51,679 bases of DNA from Uliginosibacterium gangwonense (GTDB lineage: Bacteria; Pseudomonadota; Gammaproteobacteria; Burkholderiales; Rhodocyclaceae), in assembly GCA_005239635.1 (NCBI GenBank), contig SBBQ01000027.1:1-51679 (forward strand), written 5' to 3'. Position numbers and translations under genes: made by a program. The notes under the pieces were generated by a model, which saw only the letters and a program-made list of their open reading frames with translations, did no database searches and was not told where the DNA came from. Below, in pieces: positions 9,050 to 18,730 of this stretch (positions are counted from its first letter, which is position 1; the number at the start of each line of letters is the position of its first letter).

Positions 9050-10161
9050 TTTCCCTCGCGAGACACAGGGTTAGGCAGTTGTAGCATTGTCTCAGCTGCT
9101 TTTCTCAGTTCAATTGGCAAAGGTGACTCAAAGCGCAACACCTCACCTGTCAGAGGGTGCTTCAATGTCAAATTGCTGGCGTGCAGAAACATGCGCTTGA
9201 GCATGTTTTGCCTTAATTGCTTATTTTCAGCGAAATCCCCATATTTATCGTCACCACATAGCGGAAAGCCCAAATGCGACAAATGAACCCGAATTTGATG
9301 TGTGCGCCCTGTCTTTAGCTCCACATCCAGCAGACTATAGGCTTGGCCTGCCTGTATGAGCCTAACGATACTATGGGCAGATTTGCCCTCTTCGCTCACA
9401 CTGACGCGTCGCTCACCATCCGCCGTTAAGTATTTTTCAAGCGGTAGCCGAATATTGCGCATTGCATCCCGCCAACGCCCCATAACCAGCGTGGTGTAGT
9501 GCTTATTTATTTCACCGTTACGAAACATGCGGTGCAGTTCAGCCAACGCCGAACGCTTTTTAGCGACCAAAAGCACCCCGGAGGTTTCTCGATCAAGGCG
9601 GTGCGCCAACTCCAGCAATTTGGCTTGAGGCCGCCCTTGGCGCAGCGTTTCAATCACCCCGTAGCTCACGCCACTGCCTCCGTGTACCGCCAAACCCGCG
9701 GGCTTATCGATGGCAATTAGTGCATCGTCTTCATACAAAATATCCAAATCCCGCACGGGTACGACAGCCTGCGCGGCTTTCTCAGCGATGCGAATGGGCG
9801 GAATGCGAACCTCATCGCCTTCTTGTAAACGATAGGTCTGATCAACGCGACGGCTATTAACCCGCACCTCACCCGACCGCAAAACGCGGTAAATATGGCT
9901 TTTGGGCACACCTTTACAGCGGCGGATCAGGTAATTATCGATACGCTGACCCGCACCCTCCGCGTCAATGGTTTCTTTAATTACTTTGGCAACCTTACTA
10001 AGGTCTTCTTTACCTAAGCCATTCATCTCAAATATACTGCTGGCAGATTTGTATCGGACAGGCGCCAATGTCATGCATGGCATGTCACTGGTGATAACGG
10101 GCATACCGTCTTCGGGTCGCAAACCAGAGGACGTCAGTCGAATCGTTTGAAGTGTGGTCAT
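9046..10161 (-). CDS. rluC: 23S rRNA pseudouridine synthase RluC
   Basis: Makes pseudouridine at 955, 2504 and 2580 of 23S rRNA in E. coli. An S4 RNA-binding domain (AGQRIDNYLIRRC, KSHIYRVLRSGEVRVN) is followed by the synthase domain, with catalytic Asp in HRLDRETSG and later RTHQIRVHLSHLG and GDDKYG. The start is uncertain. ATG at 10161 has GGGGTGG a few bases upstream and gives 371 residues with a long non-conserved N-terminal extension. ATG at 10026 would give 326 residues, nearer the family length. It stands back to back with rne, as in other Burkholderiales. Confidence 0.93.
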   Translation of the reverse strand: MTTLQTIRLTSSGLRPEDGMPVITSDMPCMTLAPVRYKSASSIFEMNGLGKEDLSKVAKVIKETIDAEGAGQRIDNYLIRRCKGVPKSHIYRVLRSGEVRVNSRRVDQTYRLQEGDEVRIPPIRIAEKAAQAVVPVRDLDILYEDDALIAIDKPAGLAVHGGSGVSYGVIETLRQGRPQAKLLELAHRLDRETSGVLLVAKKRSALAELHRMFRNGEINKHYTTLVMGRWRDAMRNIRLPLEKYLTADGERRVSVSEEGKSAHSIVRLIQAGQAYSLLDVELKTGRTHQIRVHLSHLGFPLCGDDKYGDFAENKQLRQNMLKRMFLHASNLTLKHPLTGEVLRFESPLPIELRKAAETMLQLPNPVSREGK

Positions 10162-10678
10162 GAACCACCCCAAGCCTTCGATTATCGCCCGTTAGCCGCT
10201 TACTGATTGGCAAAGCCAAGACGGTTGAACCGGACGGCATGTTACACAAACCGCGCTATCCGGGATTGACGGTTTTGAATAAACGGATTGAATTAACTGT
10301 TTTCTCCGCGCTATTTTGCTGATCAGGCAGCCTTTGCCTGCGCTAGTGTTGCACGGAATGTTTATACTGTGCCGGTACAGACTGCGTCGGGTATCCGCGA
10401 TAGATACTCCGGTTTCGTCACTCACCGTAAAGAAGTGATGGTAATAGAACTGCGCCATGTGCGCACAGGCAGAATGTTGCAAATTGGTCTTTCGCCGCTT
10501 CAATTTTCATGCGCGACCACCAATTTGCCTAATGATGAACCCATGGATTGTTTCGGTCACAACCAAAAGACCAATAAAACAATGTTTTCAGCCAATTCAG
10601 TCAATACCATTTTAACGACTGCTGTAAAGGCTTAAGGGTTTGTCCTGCCCGTGTCCGGTAGTGCGCGGGGGAATAAGA
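10162..10678. other. rluC-rne intergenic region with long rne leader
   Basis: About 517 nt between the divergent starts, with no credible coding sequence. A TATACT hexamer at 10363-10368 on the plus strand could be a -10 element for rne and would give a leader of about 300 nt, but no -35 partner is evident. In E. coli the rne leader mediates feedback control by RNase E on its own mRNA. A similar role here is inference from length and position only. Confidence 0.4.
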
Positions 10679-13489
10679 ATGAAACGCATGCTTTTCAATG
10701 CGACGCAGGCTGAGGAATTGCGCGTCGCGATCGTTGATGGTCAAAAACTAATTGATCTCGACATCGAATCAGCCGCCAAAGAACAACGCAAGAGCAATAT
10801 CTACAAAGCGGTTATCACCCGCATTGAACCCAGTCTCGAAGCCTGTTTTGTAGATTACGGCTCAGAGCGCCACGGTTTTCTACCTTTCAAAGAAGTTTCT
10901 CGCGCTTACTTCAAATCAGGCGTAGAGGCCAGCAAGGCCCGTGTACAAGACGCGCTCGAAGTCGGCCAAGAACTCATTGTTCAAGTCGACAAGGACGAGC
11001 GCGGCAACAAAGGCGCGGCGCTGACCACCTACATTTCCCTCGCGGGCCGTTATTTGGTGTTAATGCCCAACAACCCCCGTGGCGGCGGCGTTTCACGTCG
11101 AGTTGAAGGCGATGAACGAGCCGAACTGCGTGACACGTTGGATCAACTCGAAGTACCCAATGGCATGAGCATGATTGCACGTACAGCCGCCATTGGCCGT
11201 ACTGCTGAAGAATTGCAATGGGACTTGAACTACCTATTGCAGTTGTGGCGCGCAATTGATGGTGCAGCCCAATCACAAAAAGGCGCCTTTCTGATTTATC
11301 AAGAAGGCTCGCTTGTGATTCGCGCCATTCGCGACTACTTCCAGCCTGAAATCGGCGAAATTCTCATCGATACTGATGATGTATTTGAGCAAGCACGCCA
11401 GTTTATGGCACACGTGATGCCGGCCAACGTTAATCGCGTAAAACGTTACCGCGATGATGTGCCGCTGTTCTCACGCTTCCAAATTGAGCATCAAATCGAA
11501 TCCGCCTATGCGCGCCATGTAAATCTGCCATCTGGCGGTGCAGTTGTAATCGACCATACAGAAGCTTTGGTTGCGGTCGACGTCAACTCCGGCCGCGCGA
11601 CCAAGGGTTCAGACATTGAAGAAACCGCGCTGCGCACTAACCTAGAAGCAGCAGACGAAGTTGCACGCCAACTGCGTCTGCGTGACCTAGGCGGCCTGAT
11701 CGTGATCGACTTTATCGACATGGAAAGCCAACGCAACCAGCGCGAAGTTGAAAACCGCCTGCGCGATGCGCTTCATCATGACCGTGCGCGCGTACAAATG
11801 GGCAAAATCAGCCGCTTCGGCCTGCTTGAGCTGTCGCGTCAACGTTTGCGCCCTGCTTTGGCAGAAACCAGCTACATCCCCTGCCCACGCTGTTCAGGCA
11901 CAGGACACATTCGTTCAACTGAATCTGCCGCCCTACATATTCTGCGCATCCTCGAAGAGGAAGCTATGAAGGAAAACACGGGCGCAGTGCACGTTCAAGT
12001 CCCGGTTGATGTCGCAACATTCTTGCTCAACGAAAAGCGCCAAGACATCAATCAGATTGAACTGCGCCACAAAGTTAACTTGGTGCTCATCCCGAATGAG
12101 CACATGGTTACACCGCAACACGAAATCGTACGCCTGCGCCACGACCAACTGAACCTAGAAGGCGCAGTTGCCATGTCGTATCAGATGGTTCATGCGCCAC
12201 AAGCCGAGGCATACCAACCGCCTTCTGCTATTACTACTGAAGACAAACCTAAGCGCCAAGAGGCCGTTGTTAAGGGCATCACGCCCGCACAACCTGCACC
12301 GATTGTTGAAGAAGCGCCAAAGCCTGCACAACGCGCTGTGGAAGCCAATGCAAAACCAGGCCTGATGTCTCGCATCATGTCTTGGTTCTCTGGCCAACCT
12401 ACTACCGAAGCTGCGCCCGTTGCCAAACCCGCAACGAGCGAACGTAATCGCCGCGGGGATCGCAACGAACGTGGTGGCCGTGGCCGTGGTGAGCGCAGTC
12501 GTGGCCGTGGTGATCGTGCCGAACGCAGCGAGCGTAATGAAGGTGGAAACGACGGCCAGCGTAAAGGTCGTCAACAAGACGCAACCGCAGCAGAGAACAA
12601 AGAGAACCGCCCAGTCCGTGAAGCACGTGAGCCGCGTGAAAACAAAGAACCACGCCAGCAGCGCGAGCCGCGCGAACCTCGTGAGAACAAAGAGGCCCGT
12701 GAGCCACGCCAACCTCGCGAACCACGCCAACAACGTGAGCCGCGCGAACCGCGCCAACAAGATGCTGAGGTTGAAAAATCACTGGTCGCAGACGAAGCCG
12801 TTGCCAATCCCAATGTAGTGACAGATGCCGGTGAAGCTGCGCAAGCAGGTGAAGGTCGAAACCGTAGCCGTCGTGGTCGTCGCGGTCGCCGTGACCGTGG
12901 TGATCGTAACGAGCGTACAAACCAAAGCCAAGCTGAGTTACCGGGCACTGAATCTGTAATGATGGAAAATGATTCAGCAAGTATGCCGACTGCCACAGCG
13001 TCTGACGCTGCGGCTGAACGTCCAATGCCGGTTCCTGTTGCCAATGAACCTGCAAGCTCAGTGGAATTCGTAAAAGAGGCAGCTCCCCTGCCAGTTGCTG
13101 TCGCTGAGCCTGTTATTCAAGTTGCAGTGCCTGCTCCGGTCCCCACGCCCGTTGAAGTACCTGCAGTTAAGGCTGAACCAGCCGTTCAGGTGGTTGCCGA
13201 GGCAGCACAAGTCATCACAACGACTGTTGCTGCCCCTGAAGCAACTGCAGTTGCAGCACCGGTTCAGGTACAAAACAGCGCACCGCAACCTACCATTGTC
13301 GCGGCAATGGAATCTATCAACATTGAGTCTGCATTAGAACAAAGCGGCTTAGTGATGGTGCAAACCACCAGTCGCAGTAGCGCGCTCGCTTCTGCTGAAC
13401 CTGCAATCACGCTTGGTCGCAAACCGCGTGTGAATGGGGTATCGGCGGATGCCAACGCACCGTTGCAGCAAATCGAAACACGGTCTTAA
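10679..13489 (+). CDS. rne: ribonuclease E
   Basis: Essential endoribonuclease for mRNA turnover and rRNA/tRNA processing. It has 936 residues from the ATG at 10679, which has GGGGGA upstream. The catalytic half contains [19 protein letters not shown], an S1 domain near residues 36-120, the metal-binding Asp in VAVDVNSG and in IVIDFIDME, and the zinc-link CPRCSGTGH. After about residue 500 it becomes low-complexity: a short hydrophobic/basic segment [12 protein letters not shown] that could bind membrane, then Arg-rich and Arg-Glu-Pro repeats for RNA or degradosome contacts, then an Ala/Val/Pro-rich tail. This matches a full-length type I RNase E rather than RNase G. Confidence 0.97.
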   Translation: MKRMLFNATQAEELRVAIVDGQKLIDLDIESAAKEQRKSNIYKAVITRIEPSLEACFVDYGSERHGFLPFKEVSRAYFKSGVEASKARVQDALEVGQELIVQVDKDERGNKGAALTTYISLAGRYLVLMPNNPRGGGVSRRVEGDERAELRDTLDQLEVPNGMSMIARTAAIGRTAEELQWDLNYLLQLWRAIDGAAQSQKGAFLIYQEGSLVIRAIRDYFQPEIGEILIDTDDVFEQARQFMAHVMPANVNRVKRYRDDVPLFSRFQIEHQIESAYARHVNLPSGGAVVIDHTEALVAVDVNSGRATKGSDIEETALRTNLEAADEVARQLRLRDLGGLIVIDFIDMESQRNQREVENRLRDALHHDRARVQMGKISRFGLLELSRQRLRPALAETSYIPCPRCSGTGHIRSTESAALHILRILEEEAMKENTGAVHVQVPVDVATFLLNEKRQDINQIELRHKVNLVLIPNEHMVTPQHEIVRLRHDQLNLEGAVAMSYQMVHAPQAEAYQPPSAITTEDKPKRQEAVVKGITPAQPAPIVEEAPKPAQRAVEANAKPGLMSRIMSWFSGQPTTEAAPVAKPATSERNRRGDRNERGGRGRGERSRGRGDRAERSERNEGGNDGQRKGRQQDATAAENKENRPVREAREPRENKEPRQQREPREPRENKEAREPRQPREPRQQREPREPRQQDAEVEKSLVADEAVANPNVVTDAGEAAQAGEGRNRSRRGRRGRRDRGDRNERTNQSQAELPGTESVMMENDSASMPTATASDAAAERPMPVPVANEPASSVEFVKEAAPLPVAVAEPVIQVAVPAPVPTPVEVPAVKAEPAVQVVAEAAQVITTTVAAPEATAVAAPVQVQNSAPQPTIVAAMESINIESALEQSGLVMVQTTSRSSALASAEPAITLGRKPRVNGVSADANAPLQQIETRS
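12605..12762 (+). repeat. in-gene repeat coding for Arg-Glu-Pro units in RNase E
   Basis: Imperfect tandem units of about 12-24 nt coding for [12 protein letters not shown] and AREPRQP-like segments. Such tracts are natural sites of length change by slippage. They fall in the disordered RNA-binding half, where length change would be tolerated. Confidence 0.7.
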
Positions 13490-13511
13490 CCGTTCCTCGA
13501 TTCAGCGTGAA

Positions 13512-13541
13512 AAAAATGGCCCTTCGGGGCCATTTTTATTT
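13512..13541 (+). terminator. rho-independent terminator of rne
   Basis: ATGGCCC and GGGCCAT pair around a TTCG tetraloop, with flanking A and T runs extending the stem. A T-rich tail follows. It begins 22 nt after the rne stop codon. Confidence 0.92.
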
Positions 13542-13666
13542 GTCCACACGCTGCGCTGCAGCAGTCCACATTAGTGCAAGAAAAGTATTTTTACGCCTTA
13601 AAGCTGTGCGCACCCTCGCGATTTCTCTATATGCCAAAGGAAGCGCTTACGAAGAATTTTTATAAT

Positions 13667-13679
13667 AATCATAAAGTTA
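13667..13679 (+). promoter_or_regulatory. putative IHF site upstream of urtA
   Basis: AATCATAAAGTTA fits the IHF consensus (WATCARNNNNTTR) with one mismatch and lies in an A/T-rich stretch just upstream of the sigma-54 element. IHF-bent DNA commonly links a distant activator to a sigma-54 promoter. The assignment depends on that promoter being real. Confidence 0.4.
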
Positions 13680-13685
13680 AATTTA

Positions 13686-13702
13686 TTGGCATACTTGATG
13701 CT
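13686..13702 (+). promoter_or_regulatory. sigma-54 promoter of the urt-ure cluster
   Basis: TTGGCAT then GATGCT with the invariant GG (13688-13689) and GC (13700-13701) exactly 10 nt apart, as required for sigma-54. Nine of twelve defined consensus positions match. Transcription would start near 13713, leaving about 37 nt before the urtA ATG. It suggests NtrC-type nitrogen control, although no clear NtrC site was recognised upstream. Confidence 0.6.
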
Positions 13703-13749
13703 GATTGGTGCGTGTTGTTCCCTTCTTTGAATAACCGCCAGGAGGCATC

Positions 13750-15003
13750 ATGCAACGCCGTACATTTGTCAAAGCCCTTGTTCTAGCGTCGTCCATCGCA
13801 GCACTCGGTTCAGCTTCTCAATCCTATGCAGCGGATACGATCAAAGTTGGGATTCTGCATTCCCTTTCCGGAACGATGGCCATTTCAGAAACCGCGCTGA
13901 AAAACACCGCATTGATGACCATTGAGGAAATCAACGCAAAAGGCGGCGTGATGGGCAAGAAACTGGAACCCGTCGTGGTTGACCCCGCTTCCAACTGGCC
14001 GCTGTTTGCTGAGAAGGCTCGCCAACTGATTTCAAAGGATAAGGTTTCGGTTGTTTTTGGTTGCTGGACCTCTGTTTCGCGTAAGTCAGTTAATCCCGTA
14101 TTCAAAGAGCTCAATAGCTTGCTGTTCTACCCCGTGCAGTACGAGGGCGAGGAGCTCGAGAAGAATGTGTTTTACACAGGGGCTGCACCTAACCAACAGG
14201 CCATTCCTGCTGTTGAATATTTGATGAGCAAGCAAGGTGGTGGCGCCAAGCGCTTCGTATTGCTCGGCACCGATTATGTTTACCCACGCACGACCAACAA
14301 AATTCTGCGCGCTTTTCTGCATAGCAAAGGTGTGAAAGATGAAGACATCATGGAGGAGTACACGCCATTTGGTCATAGCGACTATCAGACCATCATTGCC
14401 AATATCAAGAAATTCTCAAGCGCCGGCAAGAAAACTGCTGTGATTTCTACAATCAATGGCGACTCAAATGTCCCCTTCTATAAAGAACTTGGCAATGCCG
14501 GCTTGAAAGCGACAGATGTTCCTGTTGTGGCATTTTCAGTCGGTGAAGAAGAGTTGCGCGGCGTTGATACAAAGCCGTTGGTCGGTCACTTAGCTGCGTG
14601 GAATTACTTCATGTCATTGAAGAATCCAACCAACAGCGGCTTTATTAAGATGTACAAAGACTGGGCGAAGAAAAACAAAATTCCGAATGCCGACTCAGTC
14701 GTAACGAACGACCCAATGGAAGCAACTTATGTTGGCATTCACATGTGGGCCCAAGCTGTTGAAAAAGCGAAATCGACTGACACTGACAAAGTCATTGCAG
14801 CAATGGGTGGGCAAACCTTTACAGCACCCTCTGGCTTTACCTTAACGATGGATAAAACCAATCATCACCTGCACAAACCTGTGTTCATTGGTGAAGTTAA
14901 GGCAGACGGTCAGTTTAATGTTGTGTGGAAGACCCCTGCCCCCATTCGTGCCCAGCCGTGGAGTCCCTTCATTCCGGGCAATGAAAGCAAGCAAGGTATG
15001 TAA
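13750..15003 (+). CDS. urtA: urea ABC transporter substrate-binding protein
   Basis: Periplasmic urea receptor of 417 residues. The N-terminus MQRRTFVKALVLAS contains a twin-arginine-like RRTFVK and a hydrophobic core, with cleavage probably after SQSYA, so export may be by Tat. The mature part has the branched-chain amino-acid/amide binding fold: KVGILHSLSGTMAISE, VFGCWTSVSRKSVNPVF and LLFYPVQYEGEE, which are typical of UrtA/FmdD-type proteins. AGGAGG lies just before the ATG. It is first gene of the urtABCDE operon behind a sigma-54-type promoter. Confidence 0.96.
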   Translation: MQRRTFVKALVLASSIAALGSASQSYAADTIKVGILHSLSGTMAISETALKNTALMTIEEINAKGGVMGKKLEPVVVDPASNWPLFAEKARQLISKDKVSVVFGCWTSVSRKSVNPVFKELNSLLFYPVQYEGEELEKNVFYTGAAPNQQAIPAVEYLMSKQGGGAKRFVLLGTDYVYPRTTNKILRAFLHSKGVKDEDIMEEYTPFGHSDYQTIIANIKKFSSAGKKTAVISTINGDSNVPFYKELGNAGLKATDVPVVAFSVGEEELRGVDTKPLVGHLAAWNYFMSLKNPTNSGFIKMYKDWAKKNKIPNADSVVTNDPMEATYVGIHMWAQAVEKAKSTDTDKVIAAMGGQTFTAPSGFTLTMDKTNHHLHKPVFIGEVKADGQFNVVWKTPAPIRAQPWSPFIPGNESKQGM

Positions 15004-15073
15004 TACCTTTTTGTGTAAATCATCCGCTGCTACCCTGTAGCAGCGGATCAGTCATATCTCAAGGGCGAGATCT

Positions 15074-16681
15074 ATGTCCCGTATCCAACGATGGATCGTG
15101 TTCTGCCTGTTCGTGTTAGGCAGTAACACCGTTTTTGCCGCCCCAGATTCAGCTTTATTGAAGCAACTTGCTTCTGATGACTTCGACGTACGCCTAGCAG
15201 CAATTACACAGCTTGGCAGCCAAGAAGACCCCATTGCCAAGCGCATCATAGAGGCGCTTGACCAAGACACCTTAGCAAAATCAGGTGATCAGTTATTGAT
15301 TTACGATGGTGAGAAAGCCGTCGATCCCGTAAGTGGTGGGAACATAGCCGTCATCCCCGCCAACATTGAAAATATTTCACTCAATAACCAGCTGCGCCAA
15401 GCATTGGACACCGCAAAGGCCAGCGCAAAATTATTTTCAACAGATCGTAGTACACGCTTCGCTGCAGCCAATCAAATGCGTGAAAACGCGGTTGAAAGCA
15501 TGCTGCCGATTTTAGACAAAGCCCTTGCAACAGAAACGGACGCCGATATTAAACAGATTATTGGCCTTGCAAGCGCGAGAATTCGTTTAACCTCAACAGA
15601 TCCAAAACAAAGGCTCGCCGCAGCAAAAAAACTAGCAGAGTCGTCTGATGCCAATGTGATTGCCCTACTCCAGTCTCGTCTGGATGCAAATACTGACTCA
15701 ACTGCAACCGAGTCAGATAATGAAGTTCGAGGTGAAATTGCGCTATCACTTCAATCCATCAAAAAACGCATTAAATTTGCTGAATCAGTTGGCACCGTCT
15801 TTACAGGTCTATCACTCGGTTCGATCTTGATTCTGGCAGCACTGGGCCTCGCCATTACCTATGGTGTCATGGGCGTCATTAACATGGCGCACGGCGAATT
15901 ACTCATGGTTGGCGCCTATGCCACCTATGTTGTGCAGGGTGTTTTTCGGCAGCACCTCCCCAACTTCATCGATTGGTATGTCATCGCAGCTATACCTGTG
16001 GCCTTCTTTGCAGCAGCCATGGTAGGCATACTGATCGAGCGCACGGTTATTCGCCATTTGTATGGCAGGCCGCTCGAATCTTTACTTGCAACCTGGGGTT
16101 TATCGCTCGTGCTCATCCAAGCTGCGCGGGTGATATTTGGCCCGCAGAACGTTGAGCTTGCCAATCCGAACTGGATGTCTGGCGGCATCACCTTGGTTGG
16201 TGATGTTGTCTTGCCTTGGAATCGAATCGTCATTGTTGCTTTTGCTGCCTTCGTGCTCGTGTTGATCTGGCTCATGATGAGCCGAACTCGTTTAGGTTTG
16301 TTTGTGCGGGCAGTCACACAAAACCGAACCATGGCAGGCTGTGTCGGTGTTCCAACTGGGCGTATTGACACACTCGCATTTGCCATTGGGTCAGGCGTTG
16401 CAGGACTAGGCGGTTGCGCGCTATCGCAAATTGCCAATGTTGGCCCCGCCATGGGCCAAGGTTATATCGTCGATGCTTTTATGGTGGTTGTGGTGGGTGG
16501 CGTAGGCCAACTCGCAGGCGCCGTTTGGGCTGGTATGGGTCTTGGGCTTCTCACCAAATTTCTTGAAGGTTGGACAGGCGCTGTTATCGCAAAGATTGCA
16601 GTATTGATCTTTATTATTCTTTTCATTCAAAAGCGACCTCAAGGATTGTTTGCCCTCAAAGGTCGATTTGTCGATAGCTAG
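15074..16681 (+). CDS. urtB: urea ABC transporter permease UrtB
   Basis: Inner-membrane permease of 535 residues. It has an N-terminal signal-like segment, then about 200 residues of helical repeats (ALLKQLASDDFDVRLAAI, STRFAAANQMRENA, PKQRLAAAKKLAES) that look like HEAT-type repeats. From about residue 235 comes the LivH-like permease with YGVMGVINMAHGE and multiple membrane helices, ending IQKRPQGLFALKGR. The extra N-terminal domain is a known property of proteobacterial UrtB and is predicted outside the membrane. It follows urtA by 70 nt. Confidence 0.95.
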   Translation: MSRIQRWIVFCLFVLGSNTVFAAPDSALLKQLASDDFDVRLAAITQLGSQEDPIAKRIIEALDQDTLAKSGDQLLIYDGEKAVDPVSGGNIAVIPANIENISLNNQLRQALDTAKASAKLFSTDRSTRFAAANQMRENAVESMLPILDKALATETDADIKQIIGLASARIRLTSTDPKQRLAAAKKLAESSDANVIALLQSRLDANTDSTATESDNEVRGEIALSLQSIKKRIKFAESVGTVFTGLSLGSILILAALGLAITYGVMGVINMAHGELLMVGAYATYVVQGVFRQHLPNFIDWYVIAAIPVAFFAAAMVGILIERTVIRHLYGRPLESLLATWGLSLVLIQAARVIFGPQNVELANPNWMSGGITLVGDVVLPWNRIVIVAFAAFVLVLIWLMMSRTRLGLFVRAVTQNRTMAGCVGVPTGRIDTLAFAIGSGVAGLGGCALSQIANVGPAMGQGYIVDAFMVVVVGGVGQLAGAVWAGMGLGLLTKFLEGWTGAVIAKIAVLIFIILFIQKRPQGLFALKGRFVDS

Positions 16682-16688
16682 GTCGCTC

Positions 16689-17834
16689 ATGCGTACACCA
16701 TTCCTTGTTTCGCTTGTGGGTAAGCTTGGGCCCAGTGCATGGCTCGCCTTATCGGGCTTCATGTTACTAACACTGATACTGATCCCAGCCTCACATTTGC
16801 TCCTCGACGACGGTCACCCATTGCATATTTCAAGCTATGCAATCACCTTAATGGGCAAGATTTTGTGCTACGCCATTGTTGCCGTAGCCATGGATCTTAT
16901 CTGGGGTTACGCGGGCATTCTGTCACTCGGCCACGGCCTATTCTTTGCATTAGGCGGATATGCCTTCGGCATGTATCTCATGCGTCAAATTGGCCGAGAT
17001 GGCAGCTACCAGAGTGACTTACCGGACTTCATGGTGTTTCTAGACTGGAAAGAAATGCCTTGGTTCTGGTGGAACTCCGATTCATTTGGCTGGGCGATGT
17101 TTCTCGTCATCCTAGTACCCGGCGTACTCGCATGGATTTTTGGATATTTCGCCTTCCGTTCGCGCATTAAGGGTGTGTATTTTTCCATCATTACACAAGC
17201 GTTAACGTATGCTGCCATGCTGCTTTTCTTCCGTAACGAAACAGGTTTCGGGGGTAACAACGGCTTTACTGATTTCAAGCGCATATTGGGATACGACATT
17301 ACTTCCCCAGGTATGCGCACGATCCTCTTTTGCCTTTCCGCACTACTACTTGTTAAGGTTTTGCTGCTCAGCTATGTTTTAGTGAAATCGAAATTCGGAA
17401 GAGTGCTGACTGCAATTCGTGATGCTGAATCGCGCGTAATGTTTATCGGCTACCAACCTTTACATTACAAACTCTTTATCTGGACTCTCTCTGCAATTAT
17501 TTGTGCGCTCGCAGGCGCCCTGTATGTGCCCCAAGTTGGCATCATCAATCCCTCTGAAATGAGCCCGGCGAATTCAATTGAAATCGCCATTTGGGTCGCA
17601 GTCGGTGGGCGCGGAACACTTATCGGGCCCGTGATTGGCACATTCATTGTCAATCTAGCCAAAAGTTTCTTCACCGTTTCATTTCCTGAATATTGGCTCT
17701 TCTTCTTGGGATTTATATTTATTGGTGTCACGCTTTTTTTGCCAGATGGCGTGGTTGGACTCTTCCGCAAATTACGCAGCAGGTTCAAAAAATCAGCAAC
17801 TGATGTTTCGGTGAGTCATAAGGAGGCCGCGTGA
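16689..17834 (+). CDS. urtC: urea ABC transporter permease UrtC
   Basis: Second permease subunit, 381 residues from the ATG at 16689, 7 nt after the urtB stop. It is LivM-like, with many hydrophobic helices and WGYAGILSLGHGLFFALGGYA, the conserved cytoplasmic loop region. The segment with GFGGNNGFTDFK and the C-terminal FLPDGVVGLFRKL are typical of UrtC. The frame is open further upstream into urtB, but the chosen ATG matches the family start. Its TGA overlaps the GTG of urtD. Confidence 0.95.
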   Translation: MRTPFLVSLVGKLGPSAWLALSGFMLLTLILIPASHLLLDDGHPLHISSYAITLMGKILCYAIVAVAMDLIWGYAGILSLGHGLFFALGGYAFGMYLMRQIGRDGSYQSDLPDFMVFLDWKEMPWFWWNSDSFGWAMFLVILVPGVLAWIFGYFAFRSRIKGVYFSIITQALTYAAMLLFFRNETGFGGNNGFTDFKRILGYDITSPGMRTILFCLSALLLVKVLLLSYVLVKSKFGRVLTAIRDAESRVMFIGYQPLHYKLFIWTLSAIICALAGALYVPQVGIINPSEMSPANSIEIAIWVAVGGRGTLIGPVIGTFIVNLAKSFFTVSFPEYWLFFLGFIFIGVTLFLPDGVVGLFRKLRSRFKKSATDVSVSHKEAA

Positions 17835-18685
17835 GTTACGTGCTTGATTCAAACCAGCCGAAACCTGATGGCCTAAACAACCCAGAGAACGCCCCCGGAG
17901 AAGCGGGCACCTCGCACATTCTGGTTCCAGGTGAGGTAGACCTCACTCACAACGTCATTCTTTATTTAGACGACATTACGGTGAGCTTCGATGGGTTTCG
18001 TGCCATTAACAAACTCAACCTCGCGATTGATGTCGGTGAGTTACGTTGCATTATTGGACCCAATGGCGCTGGCAAAACCACCATGATGGATGTCATTACG
18101 GGCAAAACTAGGCCTGATAGTGGACGAGCGTTCTTTGGGCAAACACTCGACCTTACGCGTATGAGTGAGCCTGAAATAGCGCACGCAGGTATTGGTCGAA
18201 AGTTTCAGAAGCCCACTATTTTCGAACACCACACCGTATTCGAGAATCTTGAACTCGCCATGAAAGCAGATAAGCGAGTATGGCGAAGTCTATTTGCTGC
18301 GCTAGACGATTCACAACGAGATCGAATTAGTGAAACGCTTAAGCTCATTCGACTCACAGCGCATGCAGATCACCAAGCTGGCCTGTTATCACATGGTCAG
18401 AAGCAGTGGCTTGAAATTGGCATGCTACTAATTCAAGAGCCTCGTTTGCTTTTGCTTGATGAACCCGTAGCAGGCATGACTGATGATGAAACCGAACGTA
18501 CCGCCGAGCTATTTGTTAGCCTCGCAGGTAAGCATTCACTCGTTGTGGTGGAACATGACATGGCTTTTGTGGAGGCTCTTGGCGGGAAAGTAACAGTGCT
18601 GCACGAAGGCAGTGTGTTGGCAGAAGGTGATTTGGCCACCGTACAAAATGACCAGCGTGTCATTGAGGTTTATCTAGGCAGATAG
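17831..18685 (+). CDS. urtD: urea ABC transporter ATP-binding protein UrtD
   Basis: Cytoplasmic ATPase of 284 residues. Walker A is GPNGAGKTT, the ABC signature is represented by LSHGQKQWLEIG, Walker B is LLLLDEPVAGM and the switch His is in VVEHDMAF. The first 45 or so residues are a non-conserved extension before the ABC domain starts at ILYLDDITVSFDGF. It starts with GTG at 17831 after AGGAGG, overlapping the urtC stop (GTGA). Confidence 0.95.
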   Translation: MSYVLDSNQPKPDGLNNPENAPGEAGTSHILVPGEVDLTHNVILYLDDITVSFDGFRAINKLNLAIDVGELRCIIGPNGAGKTTMMDVITGKTRPDSGRAFFGQTLDLTRMSEPEIAHAGIGRKFQKPTIFEHHTVFENLELAMKADKRVWRSLFAALDDSQRDRISETLKLIRLTAHADHQAGLLSHGQKQWLEIGMLLIQEPRLLLLDEPVAGMTDDETERTAELFVSLAGKHSLVVVEHDMAFVEALGGKVTVLHEGSVLAEGDLATVQNDQRVIEVYLGR

Positions 18686-18730
18686 TCCTGCATTTATAAC
18701 CATAATCAGCCCGTATAAGGACTGCACACC

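Noticed and set aside
10369-10635. Open frame of 88 codons between rluC and rne on the plus strand
   Set aside because: GTG start without Shine-Dalgarno, no recognisable domain, and it lies in what is best explained as the rne leader.
12155-12760. Long antisense open frame of 201 codons inside rne
   Set aside because: Low-complexity product mirrored from the repetitive Arg/Glu/Pro coding region; no start signal. It is a shadow of rne.
13561-13660. NtrC binding sites upstream of urtA
   Set aside because: GTGCA- and GCACC-like half sites are present but no pair with the proper spacing, so no site is claimed.
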